A stretch of DNA of 64,000 nt, from positions 248,001 through 312,000 of the forward strand of contig NZ_JAAOYX010000001.1 of NCBI RefSeq assembly GCF_011759605.1, written 5' to 3'. Positions 52,967 through 61,850 of the stretch are shown here, one piece after another. The notes below the pieces were generated by a model. The model searched no databases. It saw only the letters and a program-made list of their open reading frames with translations, and had not been told where the DNA came from. This DNA comes from Luteibacter sp. SG786. Lineage in GTDB: Bacteria; Pseudomonadota; Gammaproteobacteria; Xanthomonadales; Rhodanobacteraceae. Each line of letters begins with the position of its first letter. The first letter of the stretch is position 1. Both the position numbers and the translations under genes were made by a program.

Positions 52967-54346
52967 ATGACGCGTCTGTTAGAATTTATTGTCGCCATCG
53001 TCATCGTTGCCGTACTCGGCGTCGTGGTCGGCGTGGCCATGCCCTCGACCGGACACGTCGAGCGCGAAATGCTCATCAGCAAGAATCTGCGCCAGGTTTA
53101 CGACGTTTTCAGCAACTTCCGTCGGTTCCCGGACTACACCGTTCTGCGCTCGTTCGACCCGAAGGTGCAGTTCGAACTCTCGGGCAAGGCGTATGGCCCG
53201 GGCGCGAAGATCGCCTGGAAGGCCTCCGATCCGAAGGTGGGCGACGGCTCGCTGGAGATCGCCTCCATCGATCCCGGCTTTGCCCAGATCTCCGACGCCG
53301 GCAAGGGCACCATCGTCTGGAACCTGGACAACAGCTGGCGTGGCGAAGACAAGAAGTTCACGATCAGGCTCGAGCGCGCTGGCCGTAGTCAGAAGCTCGT
53401 GAAGGTGAACTGGTCGTACGACGTCAACTACGGCTTCAACCTCATCAGCCGCTTCTCGAACCTCTACATCCACGGCGATCCGGACTCGCTGATCCAGTTT
53501 AGCCTGTCGAACCTCCAGAACCTGATGGCGTCGATCCCCAACATCGATTACAGCAATATGGTTCCGTCGATCGTCGATCAGCCCGCCAAGCCGGTGCTGT
53601 TCGTCTCCACCACCGCACCGCGTACCCTTGACGACGTCGATACCGCGTCCGACAAGGCCATGGCGGAGATCCAGGCGGCGGCGAAGAAGCTGGGCGTGAA
53701 CATCGTCAGCCCGCGCATCACCTTCACCACCAACTGGGGCGACCAGAACTACACGTTCGACGTAGCCGCAGAAATCGACAGCACCACGCTGAAGATCAAC
53801 GGCCAGGACGTGGAAATCACCCCGGCCCAGCGTCCGTCGCTGGATGCCGCTCCGGCGTCGTCCTCGACCGCCGCCGCTCCCGCCGACACCGCCGCCGCTA
53901 CCCCGGGCAGCAAGGACAAGCTCGGCCGCGTGATCGTCGACGGCAACGTCAAGGCCGTGCTCGCCTTCGGCGGCAAGGCCCTCAAGGCCGAGTGGAACGG
54001 CACCGGCGCGGGCCTGCCGCAGACGCGCCAGATGCTGGCCGCGTATTCGCAGACGCACGGTTACAAGTTCGACGACGTGACCTACCGCGCCTACGACATC
54101 CAGGTGAAGGCCCCGGTCAACAACAAGGGCACCATCGAGGGTTACGACGAGCAGAAGTTCGAGATCTACCTGCCGCTGCAGGGCGACAACATTCCGGACC
54201 AGACCCCGGAACAGGAAGCCGGCATGAAGCAGCCGGGTCTCGAGGAAGGCGCCCCGGCGGGTTCGTCGTCGGCCCCGGCCCCGGCAGGCACCGCGCCCGC
54301 TCCGGCCGGCACCGCCCCGACCCCGGCGAGCACCACCGCGCAGTAA
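52967..54346 (+). CDS. Membrane-anchored SRPBCC (START-like) domain protein
   Basis: The 459-residue protein has one N-terminal membrane helix (residues 5-27). An SRPBCC hydrophobic-ligand domain follows (about 35-180, beginning H-V-E-R-E-M-L-I-S-K-N-L-R-Q-V-Y-D-V-F-S-N-F). A second alpha/beta region to about residue 280 and a further domain after 310 are vaguely like GyrI-type effector-binding domains. The tail is a repeated Ala/Pro/Gly/Thr sequence (A-P-A-G-T-A-P). It probably binds a lipid-like or other hydrophobic ligand at the membrane surface; the ligand is unknown. A strong terminator follows. Confidence 0.8.
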   Translation: MTRLLEFIVAIVIVAVLGVVVGVAMPSTGHVEREMLISKNLRQVYDVFSNFRRFPDYTVLRSFDPKVQFELSGKAYGPGAKIAWKASDPKVGDGSLEIASIDPGFAQISDAGKGTIVWNLDNSWRGEDKKFTIRLERAGRSQKLVKVNWSYDVNYGFNLISRFSNLYIHGDPDSLIQFSLSNLQNLMASIPNIDYSNMVPSIVDQPAKPVLFVSTTAPRTLDDVDTASDKAMAEIQAAAKKLGVNIVSPRITFTTNWGDQNYTFDVAAEIDSTTLKINGQDVEITPAQRPSLDAAPASSSTAAAPADTAAATPGSKDKLGRVIVDGNVKAVLAFGGKALKAEWNGTGAGLPQTRQMLAAYSQTHGYKFDDVTYRAYDIQVKAPVNNKGTIEGYDEQKFEIYLPLQGDNIPDQTPEQEAGMKQPGLEEGAPAGSSSAPAPAGTAPAPAGTAPTPASTTAQ

Positions 54347-54369
54347 GTCGCGCGCGTACCGCCTTGAAG

Positions 54370-54398
54370 AGGCCTCGCCGGAAACGGCGGGGCCTTTT
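54370..54398 (+). terminator. Rho-independent terminator
   Basis: An 11-bp stem (AGGCCTCGCCG / CGGCGGGGCCT, one G-U pair) with a GAAA tetraloop, followed by TTT-C-TTTT. It ends the transcript of the SRPBCC gene. Confidence 0.93.
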
Positions 54399-54464
54399 CT
54401 TTTGGTTCATCGCGTATTTCCGGGGGGCGTGGTGTGACGCGTATATGGAGTCGGTATGGGGTTC

Positions 54465-54783
54465 GCTTCGTAGGGTGGGCTCGCCTGTTCGGCCTCGCAT
54501 CGGCGCCTGTGCCGTTTTCTGGAAGCCGGCAGCCGTCGCCCTCGCCGCGAAGACTTACGTCGTTCCTTGCGAAAGGAGAGCCGCTACGCGGCTCGTGTCT
54601 TATGGCTTCGCCGCGGCGGACCCGGGCGTCCGGGCGGGGGTCTTCGACTCGGCTTCCTGCCTCGGCGAAGACGGCGGGCCGTCCGGGCCCGCCCCCTGAC
54701 GGGCCTTTTCCACCCGCACGCCCTCGACTCCAGACATCGCGGCGAGGGCGACGGCTGCCGGCGTCGGACGGTGCGGTGGTGTG
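54465..54783 (+). repeat. 320-bp dispersed module, left arm of inverted pair 2
   Basis: Nearly identical to 32959-33280 from GCTTCGTAGG to GGACGGTGCGGTGGTGTG, in the same orientation. It is followed, as in pair 1, by a GCCTGCCTTCGCAGGCACGACGG tract (54847) and the AGGAGCCGCCATGGCGGCGAG block (54911). All ORFs across it are Arg/Pro-rich shadows. Confidence 0.88.
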
Positions 54784-54976
54784 GTGGGAAGTCAGAGCAA
54801 GAGCCGATGGTGCGATCTTGCATGGTTGCTGACCGGGGCGCTGGGTGCCTGCCTTCGCAGGCACGACGGTAGGTGGAGTTGTGGCGGCTGTAAGTCGCGC
54901 GCGTTGCTGTAGGAGCCGCCATGGCGGCGAGAAAACCTGGCCCCAATCCCCACGAAATACGAAAGCCCAAGCTCTG

Positions 54977-55162
54977 TGTGGGAGCCGGCTCCGCCGGCGA
55001 TCCCGCGGCAGCGGGCACGCTCGCGAGCACCCATCGCCGCGGAAGCGGCTCTCCTTTCGCAACGAACGACGTAAGTCTTCGCGGCGAGGGGAACGGGTAC
55101 TGGCTCCCAAGAACGGCACTGGCGCCGATGCGAGGCCGCAAGGCGAGCCCACACTACGAAGC
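54977..55162 (-). repeat. REP copy 4 fused to a truncated right arm of the module
   Basis: A REP in inverse orientation (from TGTGGGAGCCGGCTCC) runs to GAAGCGGCT at 55050. There it passes directly into CTCCTTTCGCAACGAACGACG, the outer part of the inverted 320-bp module, which continues to CTACGAAGC at 55162. The inner 200 bases of the arm and the last bases of the REP are missing compared with pair 1. No gene is called between the SRPBCC gene and the ABC gene. Confidence 0.85.
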
Positions 55163-55241
55163 AAACCCTCGAGCGAACCTCGCAGCGAGGCAACGGTCCC
55201 TATCTCCGCCCCCGCAACCAATCCCGCTACACTCCATCGAG

Positions 55242-56174
55242 ATGATCGAAACCGACCGCCTTACCCGTTGCTACGGACCGCTGACCGCGGTCGATGCGCT
55301 GAGCCTGCGCGCCGAGCCCGGCCAGGTGCTGGGTCTGCTGGGGCCCAACGGCGCCGGCAAGTCCACCGCGATGCGCATGATCGCGGGATTCCTCACGCCT
55401 ACCTCCGGCACGGCATGGGTGTGCGGCCACGACGTGCGCAAGGAGCCGCTGGCGGCGAAGCGCGCCCTTGGCTACCTGCCGGAAGGCGCTCCCAGTTACG
55501 GCGAGATGACCATTCGCGAGTTCCTCGTGTTCATGGTCCGCGTGCGCGGGCTGGAACGCGACGTGGCCTTCCGCCGCTTCGACGAAGTGGTGATGCGGCT
55601 CGAACTGGACGAAGTGCTCGACCAGACCATCGGCACGCTCTCGAAGGGCCTGCGCCGCCGCGTCGGCCTGGCGCAGGCGATCCTGCACGACCCACCGGTG
55701 CTCATGCTCGACGAGCCCACCGACGGCCTCGATCCCAACCAGAAGCATTCCGTGCGCATGCTGATAGACGCCATGGCCAGGGAGCGCACGATCCTCATCT
55801 CCACGCATCTGCTCGAAGAAGTGCACGCGTTGTGCAACCGGGTGGCCATCATCGCGAATGGCCGTTTGCTCGCCGACGCGACCCCTGCAGAGCTGGAAGC
55901 GCGTTCGCGCTACCACGGCGCGGTATCGTTCAGCGCGCCGGGCAGTGGGGTGTCGCGGGAGATGCTGGCGCGCATACCTAACGTGTCGATGGTGGAAGTG
56001 GATCCCCTCGACGGACGGGTGACGGTGTTCCCCCGGGCCGGCCAGCCCATCCTTGACGACGTGCAGGCGCTGCTGCGCACGCAGAACCTCGAGGTCTCGG
56101 AAATCCAGCTGGAACGCGGCCGCCTCGACGAGGTGTTCCGGCAGATCACGACGCAGCGGGGAGGGCAGGCATGA
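55242..56174 (+). CDS. ABC transporter ATP-binding protein, Gld/Nos type
   Basis: The 310-residue ATPase has Walker A G-P-N-G-A-G-K-S-T near residue 39, the signature L-S-K-G-L-R-R-R (a variant of LSGGQ) near residue 135, Walker B V-L-M-L-D-E-P near 158 and the H-loop S-T-H near 191. A C-terminal ~90-residue extension is typical of GldA/CcmA-like subunits. A TACACT -10-like box lies nine bases before ATG. It overlaps the permease gene by four bases. The transported substance is unknown. Confidence 0.93.
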   Translation: MIETDRLTRCYGPLTAVDALSLRAEPGQVLGLLGPNGAGKSTAMRMIAGFLTPTSGTAWVCGHDVRKEPLAAKRALGYLPEGAPSYGEMTIREFLVFMVRVRGLERDVAFRRFDEVVMRLELDEVLDQTIGTLSKGLRRRVGLAQAILHDPPVLMLDEPTDGLDPNQKHSVRMLIDAMARERTILISTHLLEEVHALCNRVAIIANGRLLADATPAELEARSRYHGAVSFSAPGSGVSREMLARIPNVSMVEVDPLDGRVTVFPRAGQPILDDVQALLRTQNLEVSEIQLERGRLDEVFRQITTQRGGQA

Positions 56175-56905
56175 CTCCGGTGCTGGCCATCGCGCGCCGC
56201 GAACTGCGCGGTTACTTCGTGACGCCGGTGGCGTACGTCTTCATGGTGATCTTCCTGGTCCTGGCCGGTCTGCTCACGTTCTACACGGGCGATTTCTACG
56301 ACCGCGGCCTTGCCGACCTGCAGCCGTTCTTCGACATGCATCCCTGGCTCTACCTCGTGCTGGTGCCCGCGGTGACGATGTCCACGTGGGCCGAGGAGCG
56401 CGCCTCGGGCACGCTGGAGTTGCTGTTCTCCCTGCCGGTAACGATCTCCCAGGCAGTCCTCGGCAAGTTCCTCGCGGCGTGGGGTTTCATCGGTATCTGC
56501 CTCGTGCTCACCTTTCCCATCTGGATCACGGTGAACTACCTGGGGGATCCGGACAACGGCGTGGTACTGGCGGGGTACGTTGGCAGCTGGCTGATGGCCG
56601 GCGCGTTCATAGCGATCGGCACCTGCATGTCCACCAGCACGCGCAGCCAGATCATCGCCTTCATCCTCACCGCGGCGGTCTGCTTCCTGTTGTTGCTGGT
56701 GGGCCAGCCGCAGGTGCTCGATTTCTTCCAGGACGCGGTGCCGCCCAAGCTCCTCGGTGCGATGGGCCAGCTCAGTATCACGCGCCATGCCAATGCCATT
56801 GCCCGCGGCGTGCTCGACCTGCGTGATCTCGTGTACTTCTTCGCCACGATCGTTGCCTGGCTCGCCGCCAGCGTCGTGATGCTCGACCTCAAGCGGACGC
56901 GTTGA
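56171..56905 (+). CDS. ABC-2 type permease (GldF-like)
   Basis: The 244-residue permease has six hydrophobic helices. The start A-I-A-R-R-E-L-R-G-Y-F-V-T-P-V-A-Y-V and the loop W-A-E-E-R-A-S-G-T-L-E-L-L-F-S-L-P near residue 76 are those of GldF/NosY-like ABC-2 permeases. It pairs with the preceding ATPase (ATGA overlap) and with the auxiliary protein that follows. In Bacteroidetes such proteins serve gliding; in proteobacteria their role is not settled. Confidence 0.92.
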   Translation: MTPVLAIARRELRGYFVTPVAYVFMVIFLVLAGLLTFYTGDFYDRGLADLQPFFDMHPWLYLVLVPAVTMSTWAEERASGTLELLFSLPVTISQAVLGKFLAAWGFIGICLVLTFPIWITVNYLGDPDNGVVLAGYVGSWLMAGAFIAIGTCMSTSTRSQIIAFILTAAVCFLLLLVGQPQVLDFFQDAVPPKLLGAMGQLSITRHANAIARGVLDLRDLVYFFATIVAWLAASVVMLDLKRTR

Positions 56906-56907
56906 CG

Positions 56908-58761
56908 ATGCGGCACCTGCAGGTTTCCCGCTCGTTCCTGCTGCGCCTTGCCCTTGCGGGCATCGCGCTGCTCTTCCTCGCCGCGATCGCCGTCAGCTCC
57001 ATGTCGCTGCGCACCGCGCGCATGGACCTCACCGCCGACCGCATCTACACGCTGACCCCCGGTACCCAGCAGATCGTGGACGGGTTGCGCAAACCGCTCA
57101 CGCTCACGCTGTACTTCTCCGAGCACGCTACCCGCGACCTGCCGCAGCTGCGCAGCTACGAGCAGCGCGTGCACGAGATGCTGCGCGAGATCGCCGTGCG
57201 GGCGCACGGGCGGATCCGCTTCAGGGTCATCGATCCCGTGCCTTATTCCGACGACGAGGACGCGGCGGAGAGCTACGGCCTTTCGCCGGCCAGCGGCGGC
57301 AGCAACGGCGAGCGCGTGTTTTTCGGGCTGGTGGGCATGAGTGCTTCCGGCGACGTGCCGCCCCAGGCCATCCCGTTCTTCGACCCGGCGCGCGAGTCGT
57401 TCGTCGAATACGACATCGCGAAGCTGCTCTACGAACTCGGCATGCCGACGAAGCCGCGTCTGGGCGTCGTCAGTTCGCTGCCGGTGGAAGGAAACCTCGT
57501 GATCGGCGAGCCCGCCTGGACCGTCCTGCGCCAGCTGGACCAGCTCGCCGACGTGACCAACATCGATCCGGACGGCCTCACGCACATCGATCCGGCCATC
57601 AAGGTGCTGCTGCTGATCCACCCCAAACACCTGTCCGACGATGCGCTCTACGCCATCGACCAGTACGTGCTTCATGGCGGACACCTGGTGGTGTATGTGG
57701 ACCCGGATGCCGAAATGGACAACGCGCCGTTGGTGGATTCCCACGGCGTGGTGGACGATCACGACTCGGACCTTCGCCGTCTGTTCGAGGCATGGGGCGT
57801 GGTCTACGACCCTACCAAGGTGGTGCTCGACAGATCGCAGGCGCTCACCATCGAATTGAACGGCAACAGCATCGCGCACCCGGCCATGCTCGGCCTGGGG
57901 GCGCAGGACCTGAATCACGACGATGTGGTCACGGCCAGCCTGCAGCGCGTGAATTTCTCCACGGCCGGTTTCTTCGAACTCGCGCCCGATACGAAGGCGC
58001 GGCTCATTCCGCTCGTGCAGACCTCGGACGAGGCCACGGTCGTGCCCTCCCAGCGTGTGCGCGATGCGGCGTCCGATCCGTCTGTGCTGCTGGACAACTA
58101 CGAACCCACGCACGAGCGTTACGTGCTCGCCGCACGGCTGCGTGACACGTTCCGCACGGCCTTCCCGGAACGCCACGACAAGGGGCACCTGGCCCAGGCT
58201 GCGGGGCCTGGGGAAGTGGTGCTCGTGGCCGATACCGATCTGCTCTCCGACCGTCTGTGGATCGACGTGCAGCCGCTGCTCGGGCAGCAGCAGTTCACGC
58301 CCTTCGCGAACAACGGCGATTTCGTGGCGAACATCGTCGACAACCTTGGTGGCGCCACCGCGCTGTTGTCGATTCGCGGCCGGGTGAACTCGCAGCGCCC
58401 GTTCACCAAGGTGCGTGCCTTGCAGGCTGCCGCCGACCGGAAGTTCCTGGTGAAGAAGAAGGAACTGGAAAACGAACTGTACGAGACGCAGCGCCGCCTC
58501 GCCGAGCTGCAGCCGGCCAAGAACGCCGCGACGCCCGCCACGGCGACGGGCGAGCAGCGTCGCGAGGTGGAGCAGTACCTGCAACGCAAGCTCGCCATCG
58601 GCAAGGAGCTTCGAGAGGTGCAGCACCAGCTCAACGCGGAGATCGACGCCCTCGGGCTGCGTCTGAAGTTCATCAATATCGTGCTGGTGCCCGGCCTGGT
58701 GGCCTTGTTTGGCCTGATCTACGGCTGGCGCCGCACGCGGCGCAGCCGGCGCGTGGTCTGA
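56908..58761 (+). CDS. GldG-like ABC transporter auxiliary protein
   Basis: The 617-residue protein has an N-terminal membrane helix (about 11-31), a large periplasmic region and a C-terminal helix (about 588-606) followed by R-R-T-R-R-S-R-R. The T-A-D-R-I-Y-T-L-T-P-G-T near residue 42 and D-Q-Y-V-L-H-G-G-H-L near residue 250 are typical of the GldG/ABC-auxiliary family. A coiled-coil-like stretch (about 515-575, Lys/Glu/Gln-rich) precedes the last helix. ATG 56908 is chosen; TTG 56902, overlapping the permease stop, is also possible. Confidence 0.88.
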   Translation: MRHLQVSRSFLLRLALAGIALLFLAAIAVSSMSLRTARMDLTADRIYTLTPGTQQIVDGLRKPLTLTLYFSEHATRDLPQLRSYEQRVHEMLREIAVRAHGRIRFRVIDPVPYSDDEDAAESYGLSPASGGSNGERVFFGLVGMSASGDVPPQAIPFFDPARESFVEYDIAKLLYELGMPTKPRLGVVSSLPVEGNLVIGEPAWTVLRQLDQLADVTNIDPDGLTHIDPAIKVLLLIHPKHLSDDALYAIDQYVLHGGHLVVYVDPDAEMDNAPLVDSHGVVDDHDSDLRRLFEAWGVVYDPTKVVLDRSQALTIELNGNSIAHPAMLGLGAQDLNHDDVVTASLQRVNFSTAGFFELAPDTKARLIPLVQTSDEATVVPSQRVRDAASDPSVLLDNYEPTHERYVLAARLRDTFRTAFPERHDKGHLAQAAGPGEVVLVADTDLLSDRLWIDVQPLLGQQQFTPFANNGDFVANIVDNLGGATALLSIRGRVNSQRPFTKVRALQAAADRKFLVKKKELENELYETQRRLAELQPAKNAATPATATGEQRREVEQYLQRKLAIGKELREVQHQLNAEIDALGLRLKFINIVLVPGLVALFGLIYGWRRTRRSRRVV

Positions 58762-58765
58762 GGCG

Positions 58766-59644
58766 ATGCTCGACGGCGTATGGAAGTGGATCGTGCCCTG
58801 GGAATTCTCCTGGGTGTTCCTGCTTACCTTCGCCGGCACCGCGTGGCTCTATGCAAGGGGGGCGCGGCGGCTCCGTGTTTCCGTGCCGCGGCAGGTGGCG
58901 TTCTGGACGGGCATGGCGCTGGTGTATGTGTCCCTGCACACCTACTTCGATTATTTCGCCGAGCATGAATTCTTCATGCATCGCATCCAGCAGGTGCTGC
59001 TGCACCACCTCGCGCCATTGCTGCTGATCGCGGCATACCCGGGCACCGCGCTGCGCGCCGGTCTGCCGCTGGGCTGGCGTGTGCGTGTACGCAGGGCGGG
59101 GCAGTCGATGGCGTGGCGCGTCTTCGCTTCGGCGGCCTTCAACCCCGCCTTCGTCACGCTGTTCTTCGTGGCGCTGATCCTCGTCTGGCTGATACCGGAC
59201 ATGCAGACGCTGGCGATGCTCGACTGGCGCATCTACCGGGCGATGAACTGGTCGATGGTGCTTTCCGGCCTTTCCTACTGGTGGCTGGTACTGGACCATC
59301 GCCCCAAGCCGCCGGGCCGCATGTCGCCCGGCTGGCGCGTCCTGTCTCCGGCGATCACGATGACGCCTCAGATCGTGGCGGGCGCCATCGTCACCTTCTC
59401 GAAGACCGACCTCTACCCGATCTTCGAAATCTGCGGCCGCGCCTTCACCATGAATGTGCTCACCGGCCAGCTCATCGGCGGCGTGATCATGTGGGTGCCG
59501 GCGGCGATGATCGAATCGATCGGCGGGTTGCTCGCGTTACGCCAGTGGCTACGCCTTTCGCGCCGCCGCCCTGCAAGAACGGCCATGGCGGCGAGAAACC
59601 AACAGCGCCGTGAGGCCGTGAGGCGGGTGTCCTCGCCGCTTTAG
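58766..59644 (+). CDS. CtaG-like cytochrome c oxidase assembly protein
   Basis: A 292-residue protein with about seven helices. H-T-Y-F-D-Y near residue 58 and M-H-R-I-Q-Q-V-L-L-H-H-L-A-P near residue 71 are the His-rich pattern of the Caa3/CtaG family, which helps load copper into oxidases. No oxidase genes are nearby; the gene follows the GldG-like gene after four bases and seems co-transcribed with the ABC system. Its last ~25 residues are basic and partly encoded by sequence (ATGGCGGCGAGAAACC) shared with intergenic repeats, so the tail may be a repeat-derived extension. Confidence 0.87.
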   Translation: MLDGVWKWIVPWEFSWVFLLTFAGTAWLYARGARRLRVSVPRQVAFWTGMALVYVSLHTYFDYFAEHEFFMHRIQQVLLHHLAPLLLIAAYPGTALRAGLPLGWRVRVRRAGQSMAWRVFASAAFNPAFVTLFFVALILVWLIPDMQTLAMLDWRIYRAMNWSMVLSGLSYWWLVLDHRPKPPGRMSPGWRVLSPAITMTPQIVAGAIVTFSKTDLYPIFEICGRAFTMNVLTGQLIGGVIMWVPAAMIESIGGLLALRQWLRLSRRRPARTAMAARNQQRREAVRRVSSPL

Positions 59645-59675
59645 CGGCCCCTGCGGGCCAGCCGTGTGCCTCGCC

Positions 59676-60446
59676 TCAGTAGATATCCGGCACCCGCTGC
59701 GCCTTGGCGGTGACCTTGTCCTTCTTGGGTTTTCCCTTCAGCGGCGGCAGGTCGAATTCGGTTTCCGGGCACAACTTGTCCGGAATCTGGTCGAGCAGGT
59801 GACGGATGAGGTTGAGCCGGCCTTTCCTCTGGTCGTCGAAATCCGCTACGAACCACGGTGCATCGTCCGTGTGCGTCTTCTGGATCATCGCATCGCGCAG
59901 GTCGCCCATTTCGGCGTATTTCTCGCGTGCCTTGAGGTCCACGGGCGATAGTTTCCAGCGCTTCAGCGGATCGGCCGCGCGTTCGGCGAAGCGTTGCTCC
60001 TGTTCTTCCTGATCGACCGAGAGCCAGTACTTCAGGAGGATGATGCCGTCATCGACGAGCATCTTCTCGAACACCGGACAGGCCTTCATGAAGTGCTCGT
60101 ACTGGTCGTCGGTGCAGAAGCCCATGGCAGGCTCGACCACAGCGCGGTTGTACCAGCTGCGATCGAACAGCACGAGTTCGCCGGCCGATGGCAGGTGCGC
60201 CACGTAGCGCTGGAAGTACCACTGCGATTCCTCGGTGGCGCTGGGTTTCCCCAGCGCCACCACGCGGGCGGCCCGGGTGTCGAGCTTGTCGGTGATGGCC
60301 TTGATCGTGCCGCCCTTGCCGGCGGCGTCGCGGCCCTCGAAGATCACCAGCATGCGCTTGCCGGTGAGCCGCAGCCAGCGGGTGAGGCCGACCAGCTCGA
60401 TCTGCAGGTCTTCCAGTGCCTTTTCGTATTCTTTTTTCTTGCCCAT
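59676..60446 (-). CDS. ppk2: Polyphosphate kinase 2
   Basis: PPK2 uses polyphosphate to phosphorylate nucleoside mono- or diphosphates. The 256-residue protein has Walker A G-R-D-A-A-G-K-G-G (residues 38-46), Walker B L-V-L-F-D-R-S-W-Y-N-R near residue 105 and a lid rich in Arg/Lys. The frame stays open upstream to 60563 across repeat DNA; ATG 60446 gives the family's start. It is convergent with the CtaG-like gene. Confidence 0.93.
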   Translation of the reverse strand: MGKKKEYEKALEDLQIELVGLTRWLRLTGKRMLVIFEGRDAAGKGGTIKAITDKLDTRAARVVALGKPSATEESQWYFQRYVAHLPSAGELVLFDRSWYNRAVVEPAMGFCTDDQYEHFMKACPVFEKMLVDDGIILLKYWLSVDQEEQEQRFAERAADPLKRWKLSPVDLKAREKYAEMGDLRDAMIQKTHTDDAPWFVADFDDQRKGRLNLIRHLLDQIPDKLCPETEFDLPPLKGKPKKDKVTAKAQRVPDIY

Positions 60447-60524
60447 GAGACAGTTCCTCGCGGCGAAGGCCTGAGTTTGCCTCATCGGCGTATAGGGAGC
60501 GTGCTTGCGGGCGACCGGGCTCTT

Positions 60525-60607
60525 TGTGGGAGCCGCTTCAGCGGCGATGGGTGCTTGCCGCAAGCTTGCCCGCTGCCGCGGGATCGCCGGCGAAGCCGGC
60601 TCCCACA
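60525..60607 (+). repeat. REP-like palindromic element, copy 5
   Basis: An 83-bp copy with TGTGGGAGCCG / CGGCTCCCACA ends, differing from copy 1 at a few central positions. It lies between prfA and ppk2 (same strand), ending five bases from the prfA stop, so it is in the prfA 3' untranslated region. Confidence 0.9.
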
Positions 60608-60611
60608 GGGA

Positions 60612-61694
60612 TCAGCCGGCGGCCGTCAGGGTCTGCAATTCGTCCGCCTGGTGTTCGCGGGTGAGGGTGTCGACCAACTCGTCGAGGTCGCCCTGCATCA
60701 CCTCGGTGAGCCGGTAGAGGGTGAGGTTGATGCGGTGGTCGGTAATGCGGCCCTGCGGGAAGTTGTACGTGCGGATGCGCTGGCTGCGGTCGCCCGAACC
60801 CACCTGGAGACGGCGCGATTCGGCCTGCGCCGCGCTCTGCTTGCTCCGCTCGGCATCGAGCAGGCGCGCCTTCAGCAGGCTCATGGCGCGAGCCCGGTTC
60901 TTGTGCTGGCTGCGTTCGTCCTGGCATTCCACCACCGTGCCCGTGGGCAGGTGGGTGATGCGGATGGCGGAGTCGGTCTTGTTGACGTGCTGGCCGCCCG
61001 CGCCGGACGCGCGGAAGGTATCCACCTTGAGGTCGGCGTCGCGCAACTCGATGTCACCCACTTCGTCCTGTTCGGGCAGGATGGCCACCGTGGCAGCGGA
61101 GGTATGGATGCGGCCCTGCGATTCGGTTTCCGGAACGCGCTGCACGCGGTGCGTGCCGGATTCGAACTTCAGTTTCGAATAGGCGCCACGGCCCTCGATG
61201 CGCGCGACGATCTCCTTGTAGCCGCCATGCTCGCCTTCGCTGGCGCTCAATATCTCGAGGTTCCAGCGCTGGCGCTCGGCGTAACGCGCGTACATGCGAA
61301 AGAGGTCGCCCGCGAAGATGGCAGCCTCGTCGCCGCCGGTGCCTGCGCGCACTTCGAGGAACAGGTTGCCCTCGTCGCGCGGGTCCTTCGGCAGGAGCAG
61401 CACCTGCAATTCGCTGTCGAGCTTGGCGAGGTGCGCCTCGATGCGCTCGACGTCGTCCGCGGCCATGTCACGCATTTCCGGGTCGTCGAGCATGGCGCGG
61501 GTGTCGGCCAGCTCGCGTTCGGCCTGGTCGTGTTCCTTCAGCGAGGCCGCCACGGGCTCCAGTTGAGCGTATTCGCGCGAGAGGTCGCGAAAGCGCTGGC
61601 TGTCTGCAAGCACGTCCGGCTGCGCGAGTAGCAGCCCGATTTCCTCATGGCGTTCGGCGAGGGCTTCGAGTTTGCGGCGGATCGAAGGGGTCAT
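60612..61694 (-). CDS. prfA: Peptide chain release factor 1
   Basis: RF1 releases nascent peptides at UAA and UAG. The 360-residue protein has the stop-codon-reading P-E-T tripeptide (in [14 protein letters not shown]) near residue 186 and the catalytic G-G-Q in G-A-G-G-Q-H-V-N-K near residue 230. The RF1 ending [16 protein letters not shown] is near 295. The hemA-prfA order on one strand is conserved in gammaproteobacteria. Confidence 0.97.
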   Translation of the reverse strand: MTPSIRRKLEALAERHEEIGLLLAQPDVLADSQRFRDLSREYAQLEPVAASLKEHDQAERELADTRAMLDDPEMRDMAADDVERIEAHLAKLDSELQVLLLPKDPRDEGNLFLEVRAGTGGDEAAIFAGDLFRMYARYAERQRWNLEILSASEGEHGGYKEIVARIEGRGAYSKLKFESGTHRVQRVPETESQGRIHTSAATVAILPEQDEVGDIELRDADLKVDTFRASGAGGQHVNKTDSAIRITHLPTGTVVECQDERSQHKNRARAMSLLKARLLDAERSKQSAAQAESRRLQVGSGDRSQRIRTYNFPQGRITDHRINLTLYRLTEVMQGDLDELVDTLTREHQADELQTLTAAG

Positions 61695-61719
61695 TCAGTC
61701 AACACTGTGCGGCTTGCTT

Positions 61720-61799
61720 GTGGGGAGCCGATTCATTGGCGATAGGCGTCGCGGTATCCCCGCTGCGTTGGCTTTCGCCGCTGAAAGCGGCTCCCACAC
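61720..61799. repeat. Diverged REP-like element, copy 6
   Basis: The left end (TTGTGGGGAGCCGATTC) and right end (CGCTGAAAGCGGCTCCCACA) resemble REP ends, but the inner GATCGCCGGC core is lost and the right half matches the left half of a normal copy in inverse orientation. It lies between hemA and prfA. Confidence 0.65.
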
Positions 61800-61850
61800 A
61801 AGCAGGCTTCTGGGTCCGGCGACGGCGTGTCGCCCGGGGTCATCCGCACA

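Noticed and set aside
60447-60563. N-terminal extension of PPK2
   Set aside because: It runs into the REP element and does not resemble the family, so the internal ATG is used.
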